64,000 bases of DNA from Prochlorococcus sp. AG-402-C09 (lineage in GTDB: Bacteria; Cyanobacteriota; Cyanobacteriia; PCC-6307; Cyanobiaceae). The notes under the pieces are model-generated. The model saw only the letters and a list, made by a program, of their open reading frames with translations, made no database searches and had not been told where the DNA came from. This document shows, in pieces, positions 10,106-19,525 of this stretch. Where the stretch lies: NCBI GenBank assembly GCA_003279565.1, contig QCHN01000003.1:62001-126000 (forward strand), in the 5' to 3' direction. Made by a program: the position numbers and the translations under genes. Each line of letters begins with the position of its first letter. Positions within the stretch are counted from its first letter, which is position 1.

Positions 10106-10337
10106 TCGATATTATCAAAGTTACTTTCTTAGAGACCTTTTTCAATATTTTTACTTTATAACCTTTCTCTTGTAAACCATCAATAACACTAGTTTCAGCT
10201 TCTCCTATGTCAAGGTCTACTTTTAAAACTTGCTTTGAAGACAAGTTTTCTAAAACCAAACAGCATTTAACAAAATTGACTGGACAAGCAAGGCCACACA
10301 AATCTAAATAATGATCAATAAAGTTATTTTCCTCCAC
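10098..10337 (-). CDS. TusA/SirA-like small sulfurtransferase-family protein
   Basis: The 79-residue protein matches the TusA/SirA fold: LDLCGLACPVNFVK near the N-terminus carries the conserved cysteine (the C of CP), followed by an amphipathic helix and two strands. The usual CPxP motif is CPVN here, so the second proline is missing. TusA proteins relay persulfide sulfur in tRNA thiolation and other pathways; the role in this organism is unknown. It sits 2 bp after dnaJ and overlaps rsgA by 8 bp, suggesting a grpE-dnaJ-tusA-rsgA operon. Confidence 0.82.
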   Translation of the reverse strand: MEENNFIDHYLDLCGLACPVNFVKCCLVLENLSSKQVLKVDLDIGEAETSVIDGLQEKGYKVKILKKVSKKVTLIISSE

Positions 10338-10339
10338 TA

Positions 10340-11473
10340 CTATTGGCGAAATAACTTACTAAATAAGCCGCTATTATGATAATGATGTTGAGGCCCACGT
10401 GCAGAGTAATGGCCAGCTAACTCTTCTAATAAATTTCTTTCAGAATCTGATAATTTTGTAGGTAATTTAATCTTTACTGAAACTTGATGATTGCCTCTAG
10501 CAACAGGATTGCCTAATTTCGGCACTCCTTTATTTTCTAAATTCAAAATAGAATTAGGTTGAGTACCTGCTGGAATTTGTAACTTAGTAGGGCCATCTAC
10601 AGTATCTATTTCAATAGTATCTCCTAAAATTGCCTGCAAGTAACTAATATTAACCTCAGATAAAATTGTCAGCCCATCTCTCTTTAAATTGGGATGATTT
10701 TTAACTTTTAAAAAGACATATAGATCTCCAGATGGACCGCCCTTTAATCCAGCATTACCCTCTCCTGAAACTCTTAATCGTGTTCCGCTATCAACCCCAG
10801 CAGGAATATTAATTTTTAATTTTTTTCTTACCTGTTTAACACCTTTTCCTCCACAAGCATTGCAAGGATCTTTAATCACTTGTCCAATACCACCACAAGT
10901 TGGACATTCAGCGACTTGTGTAAAACTTCCAAAAGGTGTACGAGTAGCTCTTCTTACTTGACCTGCGCCACTACATGTAGAACAAGTAACAGGACCAGTA
11001 CCTTTCTTAGCCCCAGCCCCTCTGCAAACATCACAAGTTTCTAAATGAGGAACCGTGATCTCTTTTTCTTGTCCAAAAATAGCTTTATCAAAATCAATCG
11101 TTAAGTCGTAACGTAAATCGTCTCCCTGTTGAGGTCCTCGTCTTTGAGGGCGAGAACCTCCAGGTGAACTAGCACCACCAAAGCCATTAAAAAAGGTCTC
11201 AAACAAATCTGCGAAGCCGCCCATATCTCCCATATCCGGCATGCCAGCAGCCCCCCCACCAATGCCAGCTTCTCCAAATTGGTCGTAACGAGCTCGTTTT
11301 TGAGAATCGCTTAAAACTTCATATGCTTTACCTATTTCTTTGAACTTATCCTCAGCACCTGCTTCCTTATTCACGTCAGGATGATATTTCCGAGCTTGCT
11401 GTCTATAAGCTCTTTTTAAAGTGTCAGCATCAGCATCTCTGCTGACACCCAATAGATCGTAAAAATCAGCCAT
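10340..11473 (-). CDS. dnaJ: Chaperone protein DnaJ (type I Hsp40)
   Basis: This cochaperone stimulates DnaK ATP hydrolysis and delivers unfolded clients. The 377-residue protein has the J domain with HPD at residues 31-33, a Gly-rich linker (around 75-110), four zinc repeats ([32 protein letters not shown]) and the C-terminal substrate-binding domains. It lies 44 bp downstream of grpE. dnaK is not adjacent; a dnaK copy occurs at 47263 in this window, across the origin. Confidence 0.97.
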   Translation of the reverse strand: MADFYDLLGVSRDADADTLKRAYRQQARKYHPDVNKEAGAEDKFKEIGKAYEVLSDSQKRARYDQFGEAGIGGGAAGMPDMGDMGGFADLFETFFNGFGGASSPGGSRPQRRGPQQGDDLRYDLTIDFDKAIFGQEKEITVPHLETCDVCRGAGAKKGTGPVTCSTCSGAGQVRRATRTPFGSFTQVAECPTCGGIGQVIKDPCNACGGKGVKQVRKKLKINIPAGVDSGTRLRVSGEGNAGLKGGPSGDLYVFLKVKNHPNLKRDGLTILSEVNISYLQAILGDTIEIDTVDGPTKLQIPAGTQPNSILNLENKGVPKLGNPVARGNHQVSVKIKLPTKLSDSERNLLEELAGHYSARGPQHHYHNSGLFSKLFRQ

Positions 11474-11517
11474 TAGTTCATTTAAACAAATTCAATTCCG
11501 TTTCGATAATCATGTAA

Positions 11518-12297
11518 TTAATTCTCCTCTTTAGCTAAGTCATCTGAAGATTCACTTTGTTCTTGATTAGCAGCACTCCGATCAGGAATCTCTTCATTAG
11601 CTATTTTCGATCCTGGTCCCATCGAAACTTTGACCAAAGCATGCCTTAAAACACGGCCATTCAAGTGATAGCCTCTTTGTAATTCTTCAATCACAATATC
11701 CTCAGCCTTTTCATCGCTGGGCTCTCTCATAACTGCTTCATGCAAAGAAGGATCAAAAGGTTGATCAACGACACGCATGGGAGCAACACCTAGTTGCTTA
11801 AGAACTTCAACTAGTTGTTTATAAAGTCCTTGGTAACTTCGATGTAATGCTTGAGCTTCTTCGCCCTCAGGGTTTAATTGCTGTCTTGCTCTTTCAAAAT
11901 TATCGACAACAGGAAGTATCTCACTAAGCGTAGTACATGTAAGTTGAATTTTTAGATCATCTTGGTCACGCGTCTGACGCTTTCGGAAGTTATCAAAGTC
12001 AGCAGCTATTCTCATATATTGGCTGTTTAAAGTTTCATGCTCTTTTTCTAGTTGCTGTAATCTTGCTTCAGTATCTGGACCTTGAATATTTGAATCAGAG
12101 CTAGTTGAAGATTGTTCGTTTGCTGTATCTACTGAATCATTGTTCAATTGAGGCTCTGCTTCGGAATTATCAGAAAACTCAACTTGATTAAGTGATTCAT
12201 TACTTGTCTGAGAACTTACAGAATTTTCATTGGGATTATCTTGTGATGAAGCATCTTTAGATAATTCATGTTCGGAGGAAGAAACGTCTGAATTCAT
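11518..12297 (-). CDS. grpE: Nucleotide exchange factor GrpE
   Basis: GrpE releases ADP from DnaK. The 259-residue protein is longer than E. coli GrpE because of an acidic, Ser/Asn-rich disordered N-terminal segment (residues 1-80). This is followed by the long coiled coil with [12 protein letters not shown] and the C-terminal beta domain ([13 protein letters not shown] and [17 protein letters not shown]). It also has a Ser/Glu-rich tail. It leads the grpE-dnaJ operon; no CIRCE-type inverted repeat is visible upstream. Confidence 0.96.
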   Translation of the reverse strand: MNSDVSSSEHELSKDASSQDNPNENSVSSQTSNESLNQVEFSDNSEAEPQLNNDSVDTANEQSSTSSDSNIQGPDTEARLQQLEKEHETLNSQYMRIAADFDNFRKRQTRDQDDLKIQLTCTTLSEILPVVDNFERARQQLNPEGEEAQALHRSYQGLYKQLVEVLKQLGVAPMRVVDQPFDPSLHEAVMREPSDEKAEDIVIEELQRGYHLNGRVLRHALVKVSMGPGSKIANEEIPDRSAANQEQSESSDDLAKEEN

Positions 12298-12391
12298 ATA
12301 ATTCGATCAGCAATCATTCTATGTTGATAGCAAAGGGTTTTTTGTACAAGCTACGGAAGCCCACACCTATTTAAATAGAAAAGAAAATCAT

Positions 12392-12877
12392 TTACGAATC
12401 AACTTCAAACTCAAGAGCAACTCCATTATTGCAATATCGTTTACCAGTTGGCCTTGGACCATCATTAAAAACATGCCCTTGATGCCCACCACATCGTCGA
12501 CAATGGTATTCAGTTCTAGGGACAATTAATTTGAAGTCTGTTTTTGTCTCTATTGCATCCGGTAAATGATCGAAAAAACTTGGCCAGCCTGTGCCACTGT
12601 CAAACTTTGTTTTTGAAGAAAATAAAGGCAGACCGCATCCTGCACAAAGAAAAACTCCTTTCCTTTTTTCATCATTTAAAGGACTTGAAAACGGCCTCTC
12701 TGTGCCTTCCTTACGTAAAACGTAAAAAGCCTCTTTGGGTAAACGATTTTCCCATTCTTTATCCGTTAAAGTTTTATAGTTTTCCATAGGTTTAGGTGCA
12801 GCAAACGCGCTTTTTGGTTTGATAGTAAAACCAAAAAGAGTATTTAAGAGTCCAAGCATAAAAAATCTACGCTTCAA
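12392..12877 (-). CDS. msrB: Peptide-methionine (R)-S-oxide reductase, probably exported
   Basis: MsrB reduces the R epimer of methionine sulfoxide in proteins. The core has both zinc CxxC pairs (CAGC and CRRC), the GTGWPSF motif and the catalytic cysteine in KRYCNNG. The N-terminus starts KRRFFMLGLLNTLFGF and ends with SAFAAP, which resembles a Tat-type signal with an AxA cleavage site near residue 27. That would place the enzyme in the periplasm or thylakoid lumen. A cytosolic form starting at an internal Met (MENYK) is the alternative. Confidence 0.9.
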   Translation of the reverse strand: MKRRFFMLGLLNTLFGFTIKPKSAFAAPKPMENYKTLTDKEWENRLPKEAFYVLRKEGTERPFSSPLNDEKRKGVFLCAGCGLPLFSSKTKFDSGTGWPSFFDHLPDAIETKTDFKLIVPRTEYHCRRCGGHQGHVFNDGPRPTGKRYCNNGVALEFEVDS

Positions 12878-12948
12878 AGAAATTTCTCAATTCGATGAAT
12901 CTTAATAAAAATTCCTCCCTAAAAGTTGAAAAAAATTAATTCATAAAA

Positions 12949-13956
12949 ATGATTTCCAATTCTTTCAAGACAACTGAAATAGCTAACTACAGGTTAAGTA
13001 TTGCTCCAATGATGGATTGCACAGATAGGCATTTTCGTGTCCTTATGCGCCAAATCACAAAAAAATCGCTTCTGTACACAGAAATGATTGTGGCCCAAGC
13101 ACTCCATTACAGCAACAACAGGAATAAATTATTAGATTTTGATGAGATTGAACATCCTATTTCCATACAACTTGGAGGAGACAATCCTAAACTTTTAGCT
13201 GAAGCAGCTCAAATGGCTGAAGATTGGGGATATGACGAAATCAACTTAAACATTGGCTGCCCAAGTCCAAGAGTAAAATCTGGCAACTTTGGAGCTTGTC
13301 TTATGGGAAAACCAAAGACAGTGGCCAATTGTATTGAGAAAATGAAAAAATCATGCAATATACCAATAACCGTCAAACACAGACTTGGTATTGATAATCT
13401 AGACAGTGACGATTATTTGTTGAAATTTGTTGATACTTGTTCACTTGCAGGAGCAGACAGATTCGTAATTCATGCAAGGAAAGCTTGGCTAAATGGATTA
13501 AGTCCAAAAGAAAATCGAACACTTCCACCTCTTCAATATGAACGAGTTCAAAAGTTAAAAAATAACAGGCCTGAATTAATTATTGAGCTGAACGGTGGAA
13601 TAAATACAATGAATGATTGTGTTAAAACACTTCAAGTATTCGATGGAGCAATGGTTGGTAGGGCTGCATACTCACATCCATTTATTTGGAGAAAAGTAGA
13701 CTCAATGATTTACGGACAAAAAGAAGAATATCTATCTAGATCGAAAATTATTAATAAAGTTATTCCTTTTGCTCAAAAAAATATAGAAAATGATGGGCGT
13801 CTTTGGCAAACTGCAAAACACATTTTAAATCTGATAGAAAATATTCCTAATGCAAAAATATTGAGACAAGAATTAAGTGAACAATGTCAGAAGCAGAAAG
13901 CAGACGTTTCAATTTTAAAAAAAATTGCCCAACAACTTGAAGATGCTGGGCAATAA
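12949..13956 (+). CDS. tRNA-dihydrouridine synthase, DusA-like
   Basis: This flavoenzyme reduces uridines in the tRNA D-loop. The 335-residue protein has the FMN-binding start SIAPMMDCTDRHFR at about 17-30, LLYTEM, the substrate motif NIGCPSPRV with the catalytic Cys near 104, HARKAWLNGLSPKENR and NGGI. The HARKAWLxGLSPKENR segment favours the DusA subfamily, which modifies positions 20/20a in E. coli. It converges on the RNA-binding protein gene with 17 bp between stops. Confidence 0.93.
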   Translation: MISNSFKTTEIANYRLSIAPMMDCTDRHFRVLMRQITKKSLLYTEMIVAQALHYSNNRNKLLDFDEIEHPISIQLGGDNPKLLAEAAQMAEDWGYDEINLNIGCPSPRVKSGNFGACLMGKPKTVANCIEKMKKSCNIPITVKHRLGIDNLDSDDYLLKFVDTCSLAGADRFVIHARKAWLNGLSPKENRTLPPLQYERVQKLKNNRPELIIELNGGINTMNDCVKTLQVFDGAMVGRAAYSHPFIWRKVDSMIYGQKEEYLSRSKIINKVIPFAQKNIENDGRLWQTAKHILNLIENIPNAKILRQELSEQCQKQKADVSILKKIAQQLEDAGQ

Positions 13957-13973
13957 AACAAGAAGCGAAATCT

Positions 13974-14561
13974 TTAAGACTCTGCTCCACCGTAATCTGC
14001 AGTAGAATCATCTCCCCCTTCAGGCGAAGCACCTCTTCTTCTTCTACTACGACCTTGATCAAAACCATTCGTATCTTGAGAAGCATTGCCATGACTGCGG
14101 TCTTCCCAACCTTTAGCTCCAGAAGGTCTATCTTGAGCTGATTGATCACCTTGGCCGCCACCGCCGTAACCGCCACCTTGGCCGCCACCTTGGCCGCCAC
14201 CGCCATAGCCGCCACCGCCGTAACCGCCACCTTGGCCGCCACCGCCATAGCCGCCACCGCCATAGCCGCCGCCTTGGCCGCCACCGCCATAGCCGCCACC
14301 GCCTCTTCTGGGAGCACTGCCTCTAGGTTCTGCTTTGTTGATTCTTAAAGGACGACCCATAAGCTCAGCTCCTTGCAGAGATTCAATTGCTGAAGCTTCA
14401 ACTGCTTCATCAGCCATCTCAACAAAAGCAAAACCTCTTTTGCGTCCTGTATCTCGTTCTAAAGGTAAAGAACAATTTGCCACCTCCCCAAAAGGAGAAA
14501 ACAATTCAATGACATCTTCCTGCTCAGCGCGGAAGGGTAAGTTGCCGACAAAAATACTCAC
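13974..14561 (-). CDS. RRM-type RNA-binding protein with glycine-rich repeat tail
   Basis: I choose a GTG start at 14561 giving MSIFVGNLPFRAEQEDV (195 residues), because the RRM begins there; the ATG-led extension upstream is not family-like. The single RRM has RNP2 (IFVGNL) at residues 3-8 and RNP1 (KRGFAFVEM) near 41-49. It is followed by a Gly/Tyr/Gln repeat tail (residues ~88-138) and a charged C-terminus. Cyanobacterial RRM-Gly proteins of this kind are often cold-induced, bind RNA and can affect mRNA location at membranes; that role is inferred. The repeat DNA is listed separately. Confidence 0.93.
   Translation of the reverse strand: MSIFVGNLPFRAEQEDVIELFSPFGEVANCSLPLERDTGRKRGFAFVEMADEAVEASAIESLQGAELMGRPLRINKAEPRGSAPRRGGGGYGGGGQGGGYGGGGYGGGGQGGGYGGGGYGGGGQGGGQGGGYGGGGQGDQSAQDRPSGAKGWEDRSHGNASQDTNGFDQGRSRRRRGASPEGGDDSTADYGGAES
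14151..14303. repeat. 42-bp and shorter in-frame tandem repeats coding the Gly-rich tail
   Basis: On the + strand the word TTGGCCGCC recurs at 14151, 14178, 14190, 14232 and 14274. The last two steps are exactly 42 bp and the others are 27 and 12 bp, all multiples of three. The block encodes GGYGGGGQ-type units and is far more GC-rich than its surroundings. It should vary in copy number by slippage or recombination without breaking the frame. Confidence 0.92.
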
Positions 14562-14688
14562 TTGAAAATTGGACTGAAAATAAAATGTAACTAATAGGCT
14601 ACGAATAGCCAAAATTAATAACTCTAGAATGAGTTATCATTAAACACTTTAATACCGAAAGCCCTCAAATAGATTTAAAACAATTTTT

Positions 14689-16080
14689 TTACTTAAATAA
14701 TTTTTCCCGCCACAAAAAAAGCTGTTCTTGAACTCTCTCAAATCCAGTCCCACCTTCACTCAAGCGCGACTCAACCACATTTGAAGGCAAAAGCTTTTGA
14801 TAAATATCTTTTTCAAAAAATTCATGAAATATTTTCCATTTTTCCAAAGGAATATCTTTTAATAAAACGCCCTCCTCCAAGGAAGTCTTAACAATTCGCC
14901 CAACTAATTGATAAGCCTCTCGAAATGGTACATCTTTTGCCACCAAATAATCAGCAACATCAGTCGCATTTGAAAAATCCGATGAAACAGCATTTTTAAG
15001 TATTTCTTTCCTAAAAATCAAACCTTCTTCTAACAATATTGATATGGCAATTAACGAATTCTGCACTGTTTTCACACTATCAAAGATTGCTTCTTTATCT
15101 TCTTGAAAATCTTTATTGTAAGCCAAAGGTAATCCTTTGATCATCGTAAGCATAGCTTGTAAATGCCCAAAGACTCTCCCTGACTTGCCTCGAACTAGTT
15201 CAGGAACATCAGGATTCTTTTTTTGAGGCATAAGACTACTTCCAGTCGCACATCGATCTGTTAATTGAACAAATGCGAATTCTTCAGATGCCCATAAAAT
15301 AACTTCTTCAGATAATCTACTTAAATGAGCCATAATTAAAGAGGAGGCTCCTAAGAACTCTACGACAAAATCTCGATCACTGACTGCATCTAAACTATTA
15401 GAATAAATATCTTGAAAATGCAATTCTGAAGAAGTAATTTTTCTATCTATAGGGATAGAAGTACCAGCTAAAGCAGCTGCTCCCAGTGGAGAAATATTAA
15501 CTCGTTTTCTTACATCTATTAATCTATTTCTATCTCTTTGAGCCATCTCAAGGTATGCCAATAAGTGATGTGCTAAAGACAAAGGTTGTGCTCTTTGTAA
15601 ATGCGTATACCCAGGAATAAGTGTATGAAGATTTTGCTCTGCTAATACAAAAAGAGCTTTCTGAAGACGCTCTAAATCCATATCAATTTCATCAATACGC
15701 TTTCTAAGCCATAATCTCAGATCTGTTCCAACTTGATCATTACGACTTCGACCGGTATGAAGTTTTTTCCCTACCGGGCCTATCAAATCGATTAATTTTT
15801 TTTCTACTGCAAAATGCACATCTTCATCTGAAATCACAGGTTTAAACAACCCATTAGATGCCTCATTCCTGATTTGTTGAAGACCATCTTCTAATTTAAT
15901 AGCCTCTTCCTTAGTAATGATCCCTTGAATTCCAAGCATGCGTGCATGGGCAATTGATCCATCCAAATCTTCTTCTAATAAACAGATATCAAACTCAATT
16001 GAAGCATTAAATTTTTCTATGAAAGGATTGAGTCCCTTATCAAATCTCTCGCTCCAAGTGTTGCCCAATGCATTTTCCAA
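14689..16080 (-). CDS. argH: Argininosuccinate lyase
   Basis: ArgH splits argininosuccinate into arginine and fumarate, the last step of arginine synthesis. The 463-residue protein has [10 protein letters not shown] near residue 108, [10 protein letters not shown] with the catalytic His near 157, and the superfamily signature [12 protein letters not shown] near 280. Length and motifs are complete. argG, the preceding step, lies at 44032 across the origin, so the two are not co-transcribed. Confidence 0.97.
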   Translation of the reverse strand: MENALGNTWSERFDKGLNPFIEKFNASIEFDICLLEEDLDGSIAHARMLGIQGIITKEEAIKLEDGLQQIRNEASNGLFKPVISDEDVHFAVEKKLIDLIGPVGKKLHTGRSRNDQVGTDLRLWLRKRIDEIDMDLERLQKALFVLAEQNLHTLIPGYTHLQRAQPLSLAHHLLAYLEMAQRDRNRLIDVRKRVNISPLGAAALAGTSIPIDRKITSSELHFQDIYSNSLDAVSDRDFVVEFLGASSLIMAHLSRLSEEVILWASEEFAFVQLTDRCATGSSLMPQKKNPDVPELVRGKSGRVFGHLQAMLTMIKGLPLAYNKDFQEDKEAIFDSVKTVQNSLIAISILLEEGLIFRKEILKNAVSSDFSNATDVADYLVAKDVPFREAYQLVGRIVKTSLEEGVLLKDIPLEKWKIFHEFFEKDIYQKLLPSNVVESRLSEGGTGFERVQEQLFLWREKLFK

Positions 16081-16134
16081 ATTACTAATACAAATAAAGC
16101 AAGACTCTTAGCAATTGTCAGGAGATTTACTGAG

Positions 16135-17532
16135 TTAATTCAGGAAGCGTTGATCTTCATTGACTTTTAAAACCACCATTGATGCATCATCTTCGAGATG
16201 ATGATCACTCACACCAACAAAACCATCTAATCTTTCAAAAAGTTTATTTAATATTTGTTTTGCTCCTAATCCTTCCCTAGCAAATTTATCTAAAAAAGTT
16301 ATCAAACGATTTTCGCCAAAACGTTCACCTGATATACCAGGTGCCTCAGTAACTCCATCGGTGTAGTAAAGAATTACATCACCAGATTGAAGAGCAATCT
16401 CTCCACATCCGTATTCAGCTTCAGGTTGAAGACCTATCAACAAACCAGGAGCATCTAATCTATTGATTGATTTTGACTTGGCGCTCCATAACAAAGGGGG
16501 ATTATGGGCTGCATTAGCAAAACGCAGTTTTCGTGATTGCGCATCAAAATCAGAATAAAACAAAGTTACAAACCGATGTGATTGAGTCAAATCTTCAAGA
16601 GCTAATTGATTTAAATCATGCAAAATAGAATCAGGAGGTAATCCTGTTAAAACTTCTGCTCGAAGCATTCCTCGCAACATAGTCATCAACAATCCAGCAG
16701 GAACTCCTTTACCCATAACATCACCAATTACAAAAGCCCAACGACCACTCGATTTTGCATTAGCAGTTAAGTCTGGACGAGTAGGCATAAAATCGTAATA
16801 ATCACCACCTACTTGAAAAGCAGGTCTACAACAAGCAGCTAATTCAACTCCATCAATTATTGGGCATTGATCAGGTAATAATTGAGATTGAATTTCAGCT
16901 CCAATACTTATTTGTCTATCGACTTTTTCATGATTCCTAATCACCTGAAATATAACATCATTCTCTATCGCTACTCCGGTCAAATCAGCAACTATTTGAA
17001 TATGTTTTCTATGAATATTACTTCCAAAAACAATATCTTTTTTAGAGAATGCATACAATCGACCTCTTTGTCTTCCTCGAGAAACTATTGATGTAGCAAT
17101 TAAATTAGAAGAGTCAAAATGTCTTTGAACCAAACGATCCAGCATTTCTATATTCTTTTCCTGCATTCCAAAACCCGTTTTCTTTCCTTCTTCTAGGAGA
17201 AATAATTGTCTGAACAGTTCCTGACCTTCATCGCTAGGAACCATTTGCAATTGTTCGCACCAAAGACTCCCATTATCTTGAAAAGGAATTAACAATGCTT
17301 CTTTAACGCCCAGTAATTGTGTGACAAGAAGTGGAATAAGTTCAAGAAAACGCTGTAAATTAGTAAAACTGCGCAAAGCAAAGCTTAAGGAAAGCAATAA
17401 ATCTTGATTAAAAATTTGCTCTTGAGAAAGACTATTAATCAAGTCTTTTAGAGATTTGGACGCCGCACTTGATAAGGAATTAGTCGAACGCAGATATTGT
17501 TGTTCAGAAATCGGAGAATTTTCTTTCACCAT
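16135..17532 (-). CDS. GAF/PP2C (RsbU/SpoIIE-type) serine phosphatase
   Basis: The 465-residue protein has an N-terminal GAF-like region (~30-200) and a C-terminal PPM-type phosphatase domain with GGDYYDF, GDVMGKGVPAGLLM, ANAAHNPPLLW, YYTDGVTEA and DDASMVVL; the metal-binding aspartates are all present. Such enzymes dephosphorylate anti-anti-sigma factors in partner-switching systems. No STAS-domain or anti-sigma kinase gene is visible in this window, so the target is unknown. It lies 54 bp from argH on the same strand. Confidence 0.92.
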   Translation of the reverse strand: MVKENSPISEQQYLRSTNSLSSAASKSLKDLINSLSQEQIFNQDLLLSLSFALRSFTNLQRFLELIPLLVTQLLGVKEALLIPFQDNGSLWCEQLQMVPSDEGQELFRQLFLLEEGKKTGFGMQEKNIEMLDRLVQRHFDSSNLIATSIVSRGRQRGRLYAFSKKDIVFGSNIHRKHIQIVADLTGVAIENDVIFQVIRNHEKVDRQISIGAEIQSQLLPDQCPIIDGVELAACCRPAFQVGGDYYDFMPTRPDLTANAKSSGRWAFVIGDVMGKGVPAGLLMTMLRGMLRAEVLTGLPPDSILHDLNQLALEDLTQSHRFVTLFYSDFDAQSRKLRFANAAHNPPLLWSAKSKSINRLDAPGLLIGLQPEAEYGCGEIALQSGDVILYYTDGVTEAPGISGERFGENRLITFLDKFAREGLGAKQILNKLFERLDGFVGVSDHHLEDDASMVVLKVNEDQRFLN

Positions 17533-17587
17533 TCTCCAACAATAAAGAATTTAAAACTTAGCAACACATACCAAAAATTTCTAGAAT

Positions 17588-18883
17588 TCATCGAACAGTT
17601 AAAAGTGCTTCAATAAATTCAAAGCTGTTAAATGGTCGCAAGTCTCTTATTTTCTCACCAGCTCCGATAAATCTGACAGGAAGTTTTGCTTCTGATGCAA
17701 CAGCCATCGCAACGCCTCCTCTAGAAGATCCATCGAGTTTTGTAAGAATTACTCCTGTTAAGTCTGCAGACTGAGCAAACGCTAGAGCCTGCTTGAGTCC
17801 ATTTTGACCTTGACTAGAATCAAGTACTAATAAAGATTCCACATTTGCTGTAGGAGCAAGTTTTGCAATAATTTTTCTAATTTTTTTTAATTCCTCCATT
17901 AAATTATTTTTCGTTTGTAATCTTCCTGCAGTATCAACCAATAATAAGTCTATATTTTTTGATTTACTTGCACCAATAGCATCAAATACTATCGATGCTG
18001 GATCAGCGTTTTTAGATTCATTTGCAATAACTTCAACCCCTGTTCTCTCGCCCCATACCTTTACTTGTTGAACCGCTGCTGCTCTAAAAGTATCTGCAGC
18101 GGCAATCATTGCAGAAAAACCACTCCTTTTTGCAACACTTGCCAATTTACCAAGAGTAGTTGTTTTACCAACTCCATTAACACCTACTAACATCCAAATA
18201 TTCAAACGACCTTTTTTTGGAGATAATAAATCAATACCACTATCTTTTATTGGCTTTTCTAGAACATTAACTAATTGTTCTTTTAAAAAACGTAATCCTT
18301 CAGAAGCTTCAACAACTTCCTCGTTTAACTTACTTCTTAACGAATCTAAAATTTGATCAGTAGCAGAAACTCCTGCATCTGATCTAAGTAAAAGAGTTTC
18401 TAAATCATCAAGAACTTCAGGCGTAAGTGGATCGTCGCCTAATTTATCTAGTAAATCAGTTACAAAGCCTTTACGTGTTTTTTCTAATCCTTGTTTTAAT
18501 CTGCTGAGCCAATCAATTTCATCTAATGAAAATTGATCAACTTTTTTACCTTGTGCAGCTAAAACTTCCGCTGACCATGTAAAAGTATCATCAAAATCGC
18601 CAAGCTTAGGCTCATCTTCTTCTTTTGAATCTTTACTGGCTTGAGATTTATTTACTTCTGAAATATTTAATTTATGATCATTTTTTGTATTACTTTTAAT
18701 ATTAAGTATCTCCTTTTTATTATTTTCTTTTTGAAGTAATTCTCTCTCCTGTCTTTGCTTTTCTTTAAGTTGCAAATAAGCTTGCTTTGCCCAATCTAAT
18801 GAGTCATCATTAACAAATGAAGAGTTCTCGATGACATCACTATTAGAATTGGTTTTTGTATCTTGAGTAAAATCGTCTTTCAT
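17588..18883 (-). CDS. ftsY: Signal recognition particle receptor FtsY
   Basis: FtsY docks SRP-ribosome complexes at the membrane. The 431-residue protein has a charged, low-complexity A domain (residues 1-120) that probably mediates membrane contact. The N domain and SRP-type GTPase follow, with the P-loop GVNGVGKTTTLGKLA, DTFRAAA, DTAGR, TKLDG and GAGEKIRDLRPF. Its start overlaps the nusB stop in ATGA, so nusB-ftsY are translationally coupled. Confidence 0.97.
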   Translation of the reverse strand: MKDDFTQDTKTNSNSDVIENSSFVNDDSLDWAKQAYLQLKEKQRQERELLQKENNKKEILNIKSNTKNDHKLNISEVNKSQASKDSKEEDEPKLGDFDDTFTWSAEVLAAQGKKVDQFSLDEIDWLSRLKQGLEKTRKGFVTDLLDKLGDDPLTPEVLDDLETLLLRSDAGVSATDQILDSLRSKLNEEVVEASEGLRFLKEQLVNVLEKPIKDSGIDLLSPKKGRLNIWMLVGVNGVGKTTTLGKLASVAKRSGFSAMIAAADTFRAAAVQQVKVWGERTGVEVIANESKNADPASIVFDAIGASKSKNIDLLLVDTAGRLQTKNNLMEELKKIRKIIAKLAPTANVESLLVLDSSQGQNGLKQALAFAQSADLTGVILTKLDGSSRGGVAMAVASEAKLPVRFIGAGEKIRDLRPFNSFEFIEALLTVR

Positions 18884-19506
18884 TTTAGATTAAGTACTAA
18901 ATTAGAATTTTGAAGATTCCTTAAAACTCCATTAATCATTCTGCGTCCTTGTTCATCGCTGTAACGATTAGCAAGATTAACAGCTTCATTACATGTAACA
19001 GCAGTAGGAGTATTTAAATCAATCAAATCTACTAATGCCAATCTCAAAATATCTCTATCAATTCTAGGTAATCTTTTCAAACGCCAACCCTCCATAACGC
19101 TATCAAGATTCTTATCAATCTCATCTTGCTTCTCAATGACTATATGAACACGCTTGAGAGCTAGCTCACGTATTTGCTTTTGATCAACAAGTGCTATTAA
19201 TCTTGGTAATTCGATACTCTCAGACAAGCAATTAAGTATATTCTCTGAGTCAATTAAACAAGTTTTCAAATGAGTATGAGATTGTTTTAACAGTCCAGCA
19301 TCTTCTTGCAATTCACTATCCAATAATGCCTGATTAGCTTTTTCTAGTGTTGATGCACATAAATCTAATTGTTCTCGCCAATGTTGTGTTAATGATTCAA
19401 TCGCTTTACTAAGTAAACTTTCAATAGTGACTTTATTAATTTCTTTTTTTTTAATTTGTCCTAATAGTAAAAGAGCTAATTCTCTGGAAATTGATTTTAA
19501 TTGCAT
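18880..19506 (-). CDS. nusB: Transcription antitermination protein NusB
   Basis: NusB binds boxA RNA with S10 during rRNA antitermination. The 208-residue product starts with SRELALLLLGQI and has the all-helical C-terminal part RLPRIDRDILRLALVDLI, followed by CNEAVNLANRYSDEQGRRMINGVL, cited here in pieces as SDEQGRRMINGVL. It is longer than E. coli NusB (139) through an internal helical insertion, as I recall for cyanobacterial homologues. It is followed by ftsY with a 4-nt overlap and preceded by the DUF502 gene 19 bp away. Confidence 0.94.
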   Translation of the reverse strand: MQLKSISRELALLLLGQIKKKEINKVTIESLLSKAIESLTQHWREQLDLCASTLEKANQALLDSELQEDAGLLKQSHTHLKTCLIDSENILNCLSESIELPRLIALVDQKQIRELALKRVHIVIEKQDEIDKNLDSVMEGWRLKRLPRIDRDILRLALVDLIDLNTPTAVTCNEAVNLANRYSDEQGRRMINGVLRNLQNSNLVLNLK

Positions 19507-19525
19507 AACTATAACTCGGAATACT

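Noticed and set aside
12367..12378. Palindrome CTATTTAAATAG upstream of grpE
   Set aside because: All but two bases are A/T and such palindromes are common by chance in this DNA; no second copy was seen.
13847..14317. Open frames rich in Ala/Val across the RNA-binding protein repeat
   Set aside because: They are alternate-frame readings of the GC-rich glycine repeat; the RRM frame is clearly the coding one.
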